From contig NC_030995.1 in assembly GCF_000149955.1 (NCBI RefSeq), positions 2,555,548 to 2,619,547 on the forward strand: a DNA stretch of 64,000 nucleotides. The letters are read 5' to 3'. Position numbers and translations under genes: made by a program. The notes under the pieces were generated by a model. The model did not search any database and was not told the origin of the DNA. It saw nothing but the letters and a program-made list of their open reading frames with translations. The stretch comes from Fusarium oxysporum f. sp. lycopersici 4287 (Eukaryota > Ascomycota > Sordariomycetes > Hypocreales > Nectriaceae). Numbering within the stretch: the first letter of the stretch is position 1; each line of letters starts with the position of its first letter. Shown here piece after piece: positions 1 to 12,119 of the stretch.

Positions 1-32
1 AGATTCCCCACCATGCATCATCATTTTAAAGC

Positions 33-1284
33 ATGGTTAGCATCAAAAAGATCGAATCGAATCTAAATAAAAGCAAAAGCTCTGTCGCTGAGCCAGAAAT
101 ACCTTTACTTCCAAATCCGCGATCGCGCTTATTGACGCCCTCGCCTTCAACAGAAGATATTGCAACGCAAGCACAAATTGCACCTGTCTTCACATTACCA
201 CCCGAATTAAGGCGGAAAATACTAGACGAAGCGTTTGATGATCGGACAATTCACATAGATCTCGTCCTGAAATATCCGTTGAGGCTACAAAGATCCGACA
301 GAAGGTATCCAGAGCATAGGTTCACAACAAATTATGGCCACTGCTGGCCGGAAACATCTGGAAACCTATGCCTAGATAGGAGTCAGCCGAAGCACTGGCA
401 ATGGAGGGGCTGTGTATGCCATCGCCTCCCACCACCCCAATATTGCCGGGACGAGACTGTCCCAGGTTGGGAACAGCCTGCTGACGACTTTTGCTGCGAA
501 GGCGAGTCGCATCATTGCGAGCTATGGGTCAAAACTCTCAAAGATCCAAAATGCTGTTTCAAGGGGGTTATGGGATGGCTTCTTTCTTGCCGCCAAGCGT
601 GTGTTCCTTTATATAGACCTCTACTCCCCTCGTGCTAACTAGTCTGCCTACAGCTATGTGGAGGGCGTCGAGGTGCTTTATGGTACAAATACGGTTCATC
701 TTGGAAGCAAGGCTCTGCTTGATAACTTATCGGCACTTCTACTTCCTCAACGACTTTCAATCATCCCAGGCCTCGAGGATGTTTGGTCTGTCGGTACACA
801 TGAACATCAAGGCAGGGCAGCTCCAAACCAACACCAGTTAGAGAAGATACTGCACGTTCTTGACACACAGTTCCCAAGCTTATCCATCCTTCACCTAGGT
901 ATCAGACTAGATCTCCCCATAGTCCAGATGGTAAACAGCCGACCTACTATGCAACGGGCGTATCTCGATGGAATGCTCAGGATACTGGACGAGTTCGTCA
1001 AGCGACGAAAAGGTTGTCTCCGTAAACCATTCATATTGTCCATCACAACATCTGCCTGGAGAGATTTAGAGCGATGCATTCGCACGGGTGGTTACCCTGG
1101 AATGTGGCTATCGTGCAGTCGGATCTGGCGCTGCTTGTTGCCCGGTTCAAAAGTCACAAGTGGAAGTGATGAGAATCAGAATGCTACTGCGGACAAAGGA
1201 TATTGGACCTGGAGAGACCATGATGCTATTCGCAGGTCTGCGAATTCAATGGGACGCGGACATCTACTGCCACATACGCTGTAA
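33..1284 (+). CDS. DUF7730-like protein, tandem copy 1, 5' end possibly frameshifted
   Basis: First of three tandem paralogues. Two exons, about 33-598 and 654-1284, with a 55-bp GT-AG intron whose position matches exactly the intron in copies 2 and 3 (between the CRQA and Y-x-EG segments). About 398 residues. Shared landmarks are LPNPR..LTPSPS near the N terminus, LP.E.RR.IL..AF..R.IH, W.WRGC.CHR.PPP, and VLY.TNTVH just after the intron. The LPxE-R-I opening is typical of the fungal DUF7730/F-box-like family of unknown function. The opening peptide homologous to copy 2 starts with the ATG at 13 but reaches a stop at about 64; the conserved frame is entered only from the ATG at 33. So either translation starts at 33 or a small indel near 55-105 broke the original start. 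Upstream sequence is outside the window. Family membership is from pattern only. Confidence 0.6.
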
Positions 1285-1460
1285 TAGTATAATGTTAGAC
1301 TACGAAGTAGAAGTGTAAATAATGAGAATATTTCCAGTTCCTTTTTAAAAACATATCTTACCTTATGAATATTTATGTCCTATTTGCGCCGACCGCGCTG
1401 CTGTGTCATCCATAACCCTGCCGCTTCTTGGCCAACAAGTCAAGTGACGCGCCAGCCGCA

Positions 1461-1468
1461 TATAAAAA
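1461..1468 (+). promoter_or_regulatory. TATA-like box of tandem copy 2
   Basis: TATAAAAA lies 84 bp upstream of the ATG at 1545, followed by a pyrimidine- and ACC-rich leader. This is a reasonable core promoter for the second paralogue. Confidence 0.45.
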
Positions 1469-1544
1469 GCGCAGATCCCTCCGCTATCTCCCCCTCTGCA
1501 TCTCACGACCAACACCGCACCACCCAACGCTTTTCCCCGCCATC

Positions 1545-2820
1545 ATGCATCGACGTTTCAAAGCATGGATGAACTCCAAACGTCACAGTCGCCAACGCAC
1601 CCCTCAAGACCCTGAAATGCCACGGCTTCCCAATCCGCGACCATACACTTTGACACCATCACCATCGCAAGAGCAAATTACAACATTATCAGAAACGGTC
1701 CCCTTCTTCAGATTGCCCCTCGAACTCCGACGAAAGATTCTAATTCATGCATTCGGCAACCGCACAGTTCACATGGATCTCGCTTTAACCCATCCATTGC
1801 GTGAACCGCTAAACGAAGAAAGATCTTGCTACAGATCCACAAACCCTGCTCACAGGTTTGATCAAGAGGCTGGACATCTATGGCCATATACAAAAGAGAA
1901 CTTGGGTCTAGACAGAAGTCGGCCCAAGTACTGGCAGTGGAGAGGCTGTGTGTGCCATCGCCTCCCACCGCCTCGGTTCAAGATTACTCTGGACTTCCAC
2001 AGTTACATCAAGCCTGCTGATGATAGATGCTGTGAGGGTTGGGCGGCCTTTTGTACTCTATGGACTAAAAGGACTGACAAGCCTGATTCTTGCTGGATTG
2101 GGGCGATGGGATGGCTCTTGACCTGCCGCCAAGCGTAAGTGTTCTAGTCTCTTCATGAATCATATTGGCTCATTACTAACTGCCCTGTATTCCAGATATA
2201 TCGAAGGAACTGAGGTCCTTTACAGCACAAACACTGTTCATATATCAAGCAAGCCTCTTCTTACCAACTTGAGCACACTAATTCCTCCGCGAAGTCTATC
2301 GCTGATATCCTCACTTGAGGTTGTGTTCTGGCTTGAAACTTATGAACAACAAGGGAAAGCATTTCCAAACCTACAACAATTAGAAAAGGATCTACTCATC
2401 CTAGATACACGCTTTCCTAGTCTCCTGAGCCTTCATCTCGGGCTACGACTCGACCTTCCTATTATAGAAGATACCAGGACGAACATCAAGAGAAGACCTG
2501 CATATGTCTTGGATATGCTCCAATCGATAGACGCGTTCCTCAAACGGCGGTGTGACAAGCCTGAGTTTGGTCATCTTCGTGACCCTCTTTTGCTATCCAT
2601 CTCGCAGTCTGCATACAAAGACTTTCAAAACGAGGTGCGTCACAACGATCAATATTATGTTAGGAAGAGTGGTGTTCAAGTCTGGCGACCCTTGTCGCCT
2701 GGGCCATTTGTGTTGGACGATAAGGGAGATATATGCAATGCAACAGCAAGTAATGGATACTGGATTTGGGGAGACTATGAGGATAGGTATGAAATGGAGA
2801 AAAGGCCACTGGCCATGTGA
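1545..2820 (+). CDS. DUF7730-like protein, tandem copy 2
   Basis: Intact member of the tandem trio. Exons 1545-2134 and 2196-2820, with a 61-bp intron (GTAAGT, CTAAC-type branch sequence near 2175, CAG); 404 residues. The start at 1545 is preferred over upstream in-frame starts because it follows a TATA box and matches the opening of copies 1 and 3 (M-x-x-x-F-x-x-W). Motifs: LPLELRRKI near residue 55-65, W.WRGCVCHRLPPP near residue 130, a CRQA|YIEGTEVLYSTNTVH junction across the intron, and a C-terminal GYW-I/T-W. No signal peptide or membrane helix is visible, so it is probably intracellular. Function unknown; DUF7730 is a pattern-based call. Confidence 0.75.
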
Positions 2821-3676
2821 TGTAAGTATATTTGCTTTCCAGTCATGGAGTGTATTTAGTAGAACCATTGCGAAATTCGACTACTTGCAATTGTCTGTTG
2901 ACACAAGGGATTGATAGCGGTCTTAGTTCAGCCTGAAGATTTTCATACCTCTAGTACCTTGATTCAGATAGAGATGGTAATTGAGTTGTTAGCGTATACA
3001 AGCAACTCACATAACTATGATATATTGTCTTGATGACTTAATCCATTCATCAAGCGACCCTCGTGTCATCTGTAACACAATTCTAAGTTCTGGAGAAGCT
3101 GTTTCTTCTACTCCTTAGGACATGTGCATGGGAAAGCATGGAGAAAAATACTTACATACAGTGGTCCTAATAAGAAGGTTAGGGAGAAACAGGGCCACCT
3201 TTTACTCCGTTCAAAAGGTCAGGGGCTATATTGGGAACAACGAGGAGTTAATTGCCGATAATGAATACCGGTGGCAATAAACATACAAGCTCCTCGTGAA
3301 GATATAAATACAGTATGGTGTGAGACCCTGCTGCCATCTACGCTCTGGTTGTTTTCCAGCTTTCACAGTGTTCAGCCAGGATATGGATGCCTATAGTATC
3401 CTACTTCTAAAACATATGTCGGGTTTAGTAAGGCATGTATGAGGCTTGGGAATATGGGAGCAATCAAAGGTTGTAGCAAAGCCGTAAAATGAATACAGGA
3501 GACATGTAACAAGCCGTCACCTTTTCGTCCTGGCTATACGCACAGTGCATGGACATATTGGCACTATCTTGCCCCGCCAACCACTAATAATAAAGCTTGG
3601 CCTCAGCGCGCTCTGTGCCTGTTCCTTATCTATAACCAACATAAGCATGAATGGCATTTTGTGCCCGCTATGAACT
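2821..3676. other. Intergenic spacer between tandem copies 2 and 3
   Basis: About 860 bp without a supportable gene. It carries the 3' flank of copy 2 and the promoter of copy 3. Only short frames without family resemblance are present. Confidence 0.6.
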
Positions 3677-4854
3677 ATGAGACGACGCTTTATGACGTGG
3701 TACGTCGCCAAACGGGAGAAACACAACAGTATTCCGGAGCCTCCGACCCTTCCAAATCCGCGACCTCACATTTTAACGCCGTCGCCTTCAACGGAAGCCT
3801 TGTCTCAATCATGTCATGCCGCATCGTTTTTCCAGATACTTCCATTTGAGATCCGAAGGCAAATCTTAATTGAGGCATTTGGCGATCGCACAATTCACAT
3901 GGACCTCACCTATGGCCACCCACCAATGCTAGGCAACAAGGAAGCACACGCGATGATTCAAGAATGGAGGTTAGGCCTGGACAAGAGCCGACCAAAGTCT
4001 TGGTCCTGGAGAGGCTGCACATGTCATCGCAAGCCTCCGCCTTGGCACCCGGCTATCGCGACAGAGTCTTATAGTACGAGAGCAGTTGATAAGGATAGAT
4101 GTTGCGTGGGGCTCGCACACTGCTGCGACATGTGGACTAAGAACGGCAAAGAGCTCTATGGATGTTGGATCGGCGCTCTGGGATGGCTTCAAACGTGCCG
4201 ACAGGCGTAAGTCTGCCTGGCAAAGCTTTATCGGCTCATGCTTACCATTTATCCGTCAGCTATACTGAGGGCACCGATGTCCTGTACAGTACAAACACCA
4301 TACATATCTCGAGCGCAGCCTTGCTTATCGACCTTCCAGCATATATCCTCCCACAAAGATTATCAGCCATAACATCACTGGAAATCATCTGGTTTGTTGA
4401 AACAGACGTCTGTGTAGGCAAGAATCTCCCACGCGAAAAGGACCTAAACGCAATCCTTCTGATTCTCGACAATCACTTCCCTAGCCTCAAGAAACTCAAC
4501 CTAGCCTTGAAGCTTGGTCTGTCTAAATATGCAGAAACGCAGTTTAAATATCTCTTTCTTATTCTTGACGAATTCTTCATCCGTCACGTCTCTGATCGCA
4601 TGCGAGAACCTTTCGCCGTTTCAGTCTCGTACGCTGCGTACGTTGAATTGCGACGCGAGATAGTTCGCGCACAAGGTCATGAAGGAAATGTCTTCCACTG
4701 GCAGATATGGCGCTTCTTTGGTGGTGAGTATGTTCTGCCGCAGAAGCCATGGACAGGAGACTATATTAATAGTTCTCCTGGGGCAAGATGTAACAATGGG
4801 TATTGGATTTATTCTGGCGAGATCAATATTCGCACTGGAGGGGGCGGGAGCTAA
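3677..4854 (+). CDS. DUF7730-like protein, tandem copy 3
   Basis: Third paralogue, 374 residues. Exons 3677-4206 and 4260-4854, with a 53-bp intron at the same codon position as in copies 1 and 2. The start is the ATG that opens MRRRF, matching the M-x-x-x-F-x-x-W opening of copy 2. It keeps LPFEIRRQIL, the TIHMDL segment, the WRGC.CHR.PPP motif and VLYSTNTIH after the intron. It is shorter than copy 2 because the central part and the C-terminal region are trimmed. Same strand, same gene structure and about 0.9-kb spacing indicate successive tandem duplications followed by divergence. Molecular role unknown. Confidence 0.75.
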
Positions 4855-4932
4855 ACATTTAATGGAGATCGAGGGCTCTAAACTAGGTTACAATTGTCAT
4901 TTGCAGTGTCCTATTGACTACATGGGAGTTGC

Positions 4933-5738
4933 CTAGGTAAGGGGGGTGTAAAGCGTCTCAAACTTCTTGTATCCTTCTCCCTTGACAAAAGTCTGCATCC
5001 AGTGACCCTGCTCCTTACCCTGAGATAGCTCCCAGTACAGATCAGCATGTGCGTTCCCGTCCACACGGTACTTGGGCGCTCCGTCAGGCTTGCGCTCATC
5101 AGCATAGTAGAATCTACAGAATATTAGTCAACAATCTTAGACTCCCGATGTGGCGACTTACTTGTATCCTTTGTTCTTGTATGCATCCGCAGCAGCCCAC
5201 ATCATATGAGCTGCGCCAGACTTGCCAACGCCTGCATCAAGGAACTTGGGAAGAATGGTGACGTTGAGAATATTGCCGGTGTAGATGAAGGTGCGTGCAG
5301 CTGACTCTGGAAGCTGGGCGAAGCCAGTGACTGCCTGTTGGGCTGCGATGAAGGCGCTGTGAATGTTGATGGCAGTGTTGTTGCTGAAGTCGGTGTAAGA
5401 AACAGACAGGGGGTCATCCGCAGGAGGAAAGGCTGCGGCGCTGGCTTTGATGCATTAGGATCTATCTTGACTATCATATCAAGGGAGAGCTTACCATTAT
5501 AGACGACAACGCTTGGAGTTCCGAAAGTTGTCTTTACCTTACTGAAGGCATCGGCAACCTCGAGTGGCTTGGTCAGATCAGTCTTGATGTTAAGCTGCTT
5601 ATCGGTGCTGTCTGCCTCCTTTTGAGAGCGAGAGGCAATGGCGACTCTGAAGCCCTCGGAAGCAAACTTGCGAGCGACGGATTGGCCGATGTTTGGGCCG
5701 GACCCGAGGATGAGAACGATGGGAGACTTGGCGGCCAT
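4933..5738 (-). CDS. Atypical short-chain dehydrogenase/reductase
   Basis: Rossmann-fold oxidoreductase of about 235 residues. Exons, in coding order: 5738-5495, 5444-5162, 5113-4933, with two GT-AG introns of 50 and 48 bp that preserve frame. The nucleotide-binding motif is GSGPNIGQ (residues about 12-19), followed by a basic ASRS segment typical of NADP(H) preference. The usual catalytic Tyr-x-x-x-Lys appears as A-G-V-G-K, so the Lys is kept and the Tyr seems to be Ala. The C terminus (FYYADE onward) resembles small fungal SDRs often annotated simply as short-chain dehydrogenase. Substrate unknown. A TATATAA element lies near 5891-5897, about 155 bp upstream, and the 5' leader is rich in GATGA repeats. 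Confidence 0.8.
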
Positions 5739-7370
5739 ATTTGATGATGTGGATTAGTGTATGAGATGAGTTGATTACAGTACTGTTGATTACAGAAAGG
5801 CTGTCACGCTGTGAACTTGGTGTGGTGAGATGAGAAATGAGATGAGATGAGAGTGTGAATTGAACATTGAGAAGCAGATGTTGGGCAGTCTTATATAACT
5901 ATTTACCTTACATTAAATAATTATATGCGACCTAAAGAACCCAGAGGTGCTCATTATCAAGCATCTTATCAATCACCACGCAAATGTTGTCCCGCGATAA
6001 GGTGGAAGGCTTTAGGATCGTGTAGCGTCAGGTTCCGCGGAATCAACATCGAATCGATCTTATCAATCATAGATTGCACCAGATCAAAGCCAATCAGGTG
6101 TCGATGGTACGTCATGGAACATGGCGTGTCTTACTGGTTGTTGGTGGCAGCTTGGCTCCGTACAGTCATTTGTCAGCCCTATCAATTTGTCAGCACCGGG
6201 AGTAATCGTCCCCATACAGCTATGACACTAGGTAGTCTTGAAGCAACGCTGCGATTGAATTCAAATACGACGGAGACCTGTATCTAGAATTGAATGATTT
6301 ATCCAGAAAAACCCAATTGTTATCTGGATCTGTAAGCTCCCACTTAACACAATACTTCCTATCGATGATCGATAGAGAATTATTACCGACGTGATGTCAT
6401 GGTTTAGCGACACCAAAAGTCATACGAGACAGGATCATCGGAAAAGTCTTATGGCGCTGGGTCCTAACTCTGGTTAAGCGTTCTCGACTACATGCAGTAG
6501 TACCACGCGCAGACGCGTCGTTACTTCGATTCCTCTTTTAGCTGCTAAAAGCCTTAGAACCAAAAAACCCCTCGCAATTTATAACAAGGCATCAGGAGAT
6601 TAGTGCTGTCTAAGCCTCGTCGATTATAGGACAGGAACAAATTCCAGTACGTGCTTTTAATTAAGGGAACAGAGCTCTGTAAAGTTCTGTAGATTGCTGC
6701 AGCCGCTGGACTTGCAGACTGGATCCACGTCTTGCACATCAGTATATGCCAAATCACTTCCCTCAATAACAATCACTAGTCTAACTCAAAGAGCGATATA
6801 TTGTGAGAAGAGCAAGGAGATCCCCTTAACGATGAGAGTAGCCCTTGTAGAGACACGCAAGCTACTCCAGCCCTGCCTCACCGGTCTGGCTCAGGTTGAT
6901 AAATATGGGAAAACGGTTGCCATCTATAAATGTCTGTGTCGGGATTTTCATACGTTAAAAGAAGAGGTTACTGAGCCTTTGACCATGCCACTGATATCGA
7001 GTACATAACTGTCTCCATGATCCTTTTGGTCATGCTCAGTGACAGAATTGCAAACCGCTTAGTGTCACAGCACACTGGTATGCAAACTCATTTCGGTGCA
7101 TCCGTCGGCTACCATTGAGCAGCCTAACGAGCTCTTCGAAGTTCTAGAGATCAAGTATTTGATTGAAGGCCTCTCGGGGTTGTTAGAGTTTGAACTGGTG
7201 AATCATGGTGACCACGTGTTGAACGGTTTTGGTTAACGCCTTGGCTAGGTAGTGAGGTTGTAAAGGACTAAATGGGGCTTTATTAAGTGGCCAGAACTTA
7301 CTTTCTACGTTGATTGGAATGGTTTTAATTACTGTCTTCAGCTATCTGTCAGCCCGATGACAAAGACATC
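5739..7370. other. Gene-free region of 1.6 kb
   Basis: Contains the SDR promoter at its left end. The remaining sequence has only short frames with no domain, signal peptide or conserved pattern. No RNA gene is evident. Confidence 0.5.
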
Positions 7371-8992
7371 ATGGCCTTGAGGAGCAACAAAGCAGACGGA
7401 TCCGCGTTCTGCTCAACCTACCTCCTAAGCACCAAAACCATAACAGCTACCCCCTTAGTCACTAGCGACATGACCAACATGGTAACCAAGACGGCGATAC
7501 TACTTAAGATGCAGAAAGTTCGCATTAATGTGTATCACATAGTTCGAAAAAAAGTGATGAAAACCATTTCGACGGTGATCACGGAGACCAAGACGGCTCT
7601 CGTTACCGACTTTGCGACCAAGACAATCACAGACACCATGACGGAAGTTTCGACTGATACAGATACCACGCAAGTGACGAAGACTAGTACAGAGCAATTG
7701 ACGGATGTAGTGACTGAGCAAGTCACCAAGACTATCACGACGACAATCGACTTGACCTCTACTATGGATGTTACAGACGTTGACACGCAAGATGTCACCG
7801 CGAATGTCCCAACCACCGTCACTGTCACGTAAGTACCAATTTCAATGATACTAATGTATAAGTTTGCCAAGCTGACGATAATTGCAGAGTCACGTAAGTT
7901 TGTCCAAGACAAATTCTACAGAAGAGTAGTCAATAACATAAAACAGAGGCGCAGCTCCCACAACTTCAGTTGGGACAGGTAAGATGCTCTCAGGGACTAT
8001 GGCCCAGCACTGACTGTCACTCTCTAGAATACCACTGCGCTATCCCTGGTTACGGCCAGGGTTCTTATATGGTTGCCTCGGGTGGCGCAGGTCCTTCCAG
8101 CAGTTGGGACTCGTGCAAGTCGTTTTGCTCAGTTCAGCAGAACGCTGTGAGCTTTGGTTTTGGTCCTAGTGCATGCACATGCTACAGCGCCTCAGCGCAA
8201 GTAAAACGATATTGGCATTATATATAGCTCCCCTTGGAATGCTTTGCCTAGTTTGCTCTACTTATGTCACTGATGATTGCTAGGGTTGTCAATACGTACC
8301 GAGATCCAGGCAGTGTATATCAATTCTCTGATTTTGGCTGCCCGTCCCAAAGCAAGGTATGTTTCTTCCTTCACTCTCAGTCCAACCTGGTCAATATTCT
8401 CAATCCCCCAACTTCTGCTAATTCTTTCAAGCCCGTCAAACAAGTGCCTTCTTACCTGCCGCTTAAGGATCCTCGAGTCGTTAGCAGTGCCTGTTCGCGC
8501 CACATCACCAAAAAACTGGCTGCTGCAACAACCCAGACTGTTAGCGCCAAGGAACCCAAAACTGTCCCACATATGGTGACCAAGTACACAACAAGCTATA
8601 TTACAAAGAGGAAAGTTACTACTGTCACCAGTCAAGTAACTAGAACGGCAACAGACTTCAAGACTGTGGCAAAAACAGACCGCAGAACCAAAGCGGTAAC
8701 AGAGCGTAAGAGTGCCACGGTGACTAAACCACTTAAAGTCACGGTGACAAACTACAAAACCGTGGTTGTCACCAACTTCAACACTGTCGGCGTTACTAAT
8801 CGCAACACTATTCGCAAAACTGATTACGATACTGCCTCTGAGACTGCTTATAACAGTGTCGTTGTTACCAACGTTGGTTATGTTACCGTCACCGAATATG
8901 ATACAGTTGTGGCGAATGATGTCGCTACAAATACTGTAATACCTGATGCGGTAACTGTAATAGGTGGAGATTCATATGTTTGGGGGCCCTAG
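7371..8992 (+). CDS. Thr-rich protein with Apple/PAN-like cysteine domain; 5' end incomplete
   Basis: Multi-exon gene of a fungal cell-surface type. Proposed exons: 7371-7828, a possible 6-nt exon 7888-7893, 7947-7978, 8028-8200, about 8252-8356, and 8432-8992. The first part is a run of TVT/TKT-type repeats. The centre (YHCAIPGYG ... W.SC.SFC ... FGFG.SACTCYS) has the cysteine spacing of small Apple/PAN-like domains of secreted fungal proteins. The last exon is again Thr/Val repeats such as VTNYKTVVVTN. The ATG at 7371 lies inside a segment that in this protein type is normally internal (C..D....ALRS...AFCSTYL), and the reading frame continues upstream to about 7346. An N-terminal exon with the signal peptide is therefore missing or not recognisable. 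The acceptor near 8250 is also uncertain. Likely wall-associated or secreted if functional; could be decaying. Confidence 0.5.
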
Positions 8993-9313
8993 AGGGCCTT
9001 TGAGCTTTTATAATTGCACCAAGTGCAGCAGTGATATAGTAAAGATCGAAATCGGTTATCCATCCGCACGCGGGTTAGTTTGTGGTGAGAAGGCATGATG
9101 ATGATTCTATAAAGATAATAGAGAAATAGAGAAAGCCAGATATAAGTAGTTAATACTAAACCATCTAAACCTTAACACATTAGCCTAACTGCAATAATAC
9201 TAATTATGACACTTTTGAAAGATATAAAAAACATCTTAATAATACAGTTAGACAATATGTATTATATTAGTTAGTAATAATGAGATATCATAATATCATG
9301 CCATTCATCCCCT
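8993..9313. other. AT-rich spacer
   Basis: Short intergenic stretch whose part 9110-9290 is strongly AT-rich with many TAAT/TTAG steps, resembling decayed or RIP-affected DNA. No gene seen. Confidence 0.45.
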
Positions 9314-11125
9314 TCATTCCGAACCATTGTTCTCCTTGGTTGTCTTTGCCACACCCAACTTTTCAGCGCAAACTTGAGGGTTAAACAGAAACGCTTTGCC
9401 ATGCTGCGCAACCTTAGTTGACTCTGCTGGAAGATCCACACCGAGGGGTAGAAGAAGCTTAAAGAGAAAAGGACTGAGATATGGGGATGGTCTGGTTTCA
9501 TCTATGGCAATCTCCGGGTTGACGGTAATGTTGTCGATCTGCAGTAGATCTCACGTATTAGAAAAGTGCTTCTGAGGCTCTTAAAAAGGTATGTAGTTTC
9601 TTACCTCCTCTATAATGCGAGTCATGTTGAAGCGGCATTTAAGCCGAGCTTCTTCCAGACCAGTGATGGTCGGTGGGAACGCCTTGTCTAATCCAGGAGA
9701 CTGACATGTCTTGGGCTTCGGAAGAGGCGGAGCTTTTTCGTTCTTCGTGTCAAGATTGGCCTCGGGGCCAGGGACCATGACCTCGCTGCCCTCGGTAGAT
9801 TCAGGCCCAGTTCCTGGTGTAGGCTCCTGGGTTGATTTCTCACTCCTTGCTTCGCACCATTTATCAGCGATGACCTTCGCTGCGTCAACTGTCCAAACGT
9901 CAGACTGAACCTCCTAAAAAAGTGATGAGATAATATTTACTGGCTTCTTGAACACGAAAGTTCTCGATCAGCGCTTTTTTGCCCTCAGAGACCTCAAATG
10001 CCAGGACCTGGATCGTACTGAGAATGGCCTTGTAGTCGAGGTAGGCCTCATGCAGCACATTTGTGTATGTTCCAGTCTTGTCATACCTAGGTAGATCAAA
10101 AGCCTGGGTTTCGTGGAAACTTCGTAAAGCCGTGTATCTGGTGAGCAATGCGTGAGTACGCATGGGAGTCCTGGCACAAAGATCAGGAAACATTAGCGCA
10201 ACATCCTTCATGGTGTCAAAGTCCCAGTCTTTTTTCTCTGTATTACAATCAAGATGTATCAGCCCATGATTACCTAAAGATTGCGAAGGCTGGACTTACG
10301 TTCCTTCAGATGTTGACCACCACCACTCCACATAACAGAAACAGACACTTCGTTCTCAGCGGCAATGTCATTCTTAATCTTGTCGAACTTGGCATTGATA
10401 TCGAGCATGAACTCTTTCTTGTCACTCTCTGGAGCCGGGCTCTTGTTGCGTGTGTAGGCGATTCTAGCACTGGAGGGCTTGTTAAGATGTATTGCTTCAG
10501 AACAAATCTTGTAAGACAGACTTACTCGGCAGCAATGTTGTGCGCCTCATCACGGTTCTTGGCCTTGATACTGATGACAGCCAGGAACTCACCTCCCTCT
10601 TGCCAGCCAGAAATAAAGGAATCTCCATAAATATCTACCAGGCGCTTCTGGGAGTCGTCCTTGAACTTGGTGATGCTATTGAACTTGGTGAGAGAGTGAT
10701 CATAGATGATCTGGTTGACGACCTTGACAGAGACCATAATGTTGACATCGCTCTCTTTGATTTTGTTCGTATTGATAAACTTGCCGCTGCCATCAGCGGT
10801 CAACTGGTCGTATTTGATGTTGAAGGCACCATTTATCTACGCCATGGTCAGTTTTGAAGAGGCTATGACATTATGATATTATGATATTATGACATATGCT
10901 CACATTCATCTCGTCTGTAACATCAGTCGACTTTTCGATGATGCTGGTCTTGTAAATGACAGACTGGGGAACTTCCTCCTCTGACTGCTTTTGCCTGACT
11001 TCTCCAGAACCCTTGTTGTTCGGCTCGCGCACAACCGCATTATCAACGCAGAGGGTCTGTGTGAATGAATTGAAGCCAGAGCCCAGCTTCATGGCCGTAT
11101 TATAAGGAACCAGTTGAGTAGCCAT
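9314..11125 (-). CDS. MACPF (perforin)-like protein, paralogue A
   Basis: Predicted pore-forming-family protein. ATG at 11125 opens MATQLVPYN. Exons in coding order: 11125-10904, 10836-10526, 10469-10300, 10237-about 9941, about 9904-9605, 9538-9314. It shares with paralogue C the opening L.PYN.AM.LG.GFNS, a YGDSF-x6-GG segment that fits the spacing of the MACPF signature (Y-G-T-H-F/Y-x6-G-G), a W-S-G-G-G segment, FPDL, and a C-terminal part ending in a PYLSP.LF.LLLP block. MACPF proteins insert into membranes as oligomeric rings; fungal examples act with aegerolysins or in development, but no aegerolysin is nearby. Frame passage between 9941 and about 9904 needs an intron of only 27-36 bp, and neither obvious acceptor keeps the frame, so this copy may carry a lesion. 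Family call is inference from motif spacing. Confidence 0.6.
10868..10896. repeat. Short tandem repeat in intron 1 of paralogue A
   Basis: Three near-identical copies of a 9-bp ATTATGATA-type unit lie within the first intron. Low-complexity microsatellite. Confidence 0.6.
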
Positions 11126-12119
11126 TGTGTGAGTTGATGTCAAGGATATCGCGAAATCGTCAAAGAGATGCGACGTGATTCAAATCAAGAGAATATTCGT
11201 CAGCAAGTAACAGATTTTAGGATGTATCGTGAGGATTTGCGAAAGGTCTCTAAGATAAGAAATGATAATTGTAGCTTCTTGCAAAATATGTTCCAATGAG
11301 AACTGAACTTTTGGAGACGCCACGAAGGACGAGCTAGGCCTTGGAGAGCCTTGCATTCTGACCACCATCTGCGTCAGCATTATTTCCACGACTACCAAAA
11401 GGCGGCTGACTGGCTTTCTTGGTTGGGACATGTAATCAAACATTTGTCTCAATGACCAATAATCAGCTTCAATTCCTGAGGAGGGCATAGGTTAATTCCA
11501 AGATGCGAGTGGTGTCGTTGCGGCTGAACGGAATTTGACTTTCATGCTGCTCTAGTTAGCCTTGGTCGACAGCTAGTTCCTTACTAAATTCCTTACTAAG
11601 AGCGGCATGGCTTTCTGAATGGGATAAAACAACGCCGAATATCTGGAATGATGGCGGGTTGGCCCGCACCTGACTAGATGACCTTGGGCCCTTAGCTAAG
11701 ACATGAGGTGCTCAAGATTTCATTGCCATGGACTCCGAACTTCAGCTCCGCGTCTTCTAGTTTGTCAGAATTTCAGCAAAGTTGAGCAACACCTCATCAC
11801 GGCATATACGCATCAGGACTATGGACAGTTAATTGCACAATTCCAGTCAAGAGACACCCCAGTAGTAACTACAATACTGTCCAATAAACGAGTAGTACTT
11901 AAATTACATCAGGTCAGATGGTCCGATGCATGTGATTGCGCTTTGATGGGTAACGGCCTATTGTTGATGGTGGCACCATGTCGTTGAATCCGTGATTGTA
12001 GTGCACTAGTTCGTCTTATCCGCATTAGGCATGTAATCACCAAGGAAACGGAAACGGCAGAGTTGCTTTTCTTTCTATTTTCCAATTCAAACTAAGGAAA
12101 GTTAATATGTATGATATCA
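11126..12119. other. Spacer between MACPF-like paralogues A and B
   Basis: About 1 kb containing the promoter of paralogue A and the 3' flank of paralogue B. Only spurious short frames were found. Confidence 0.5.
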
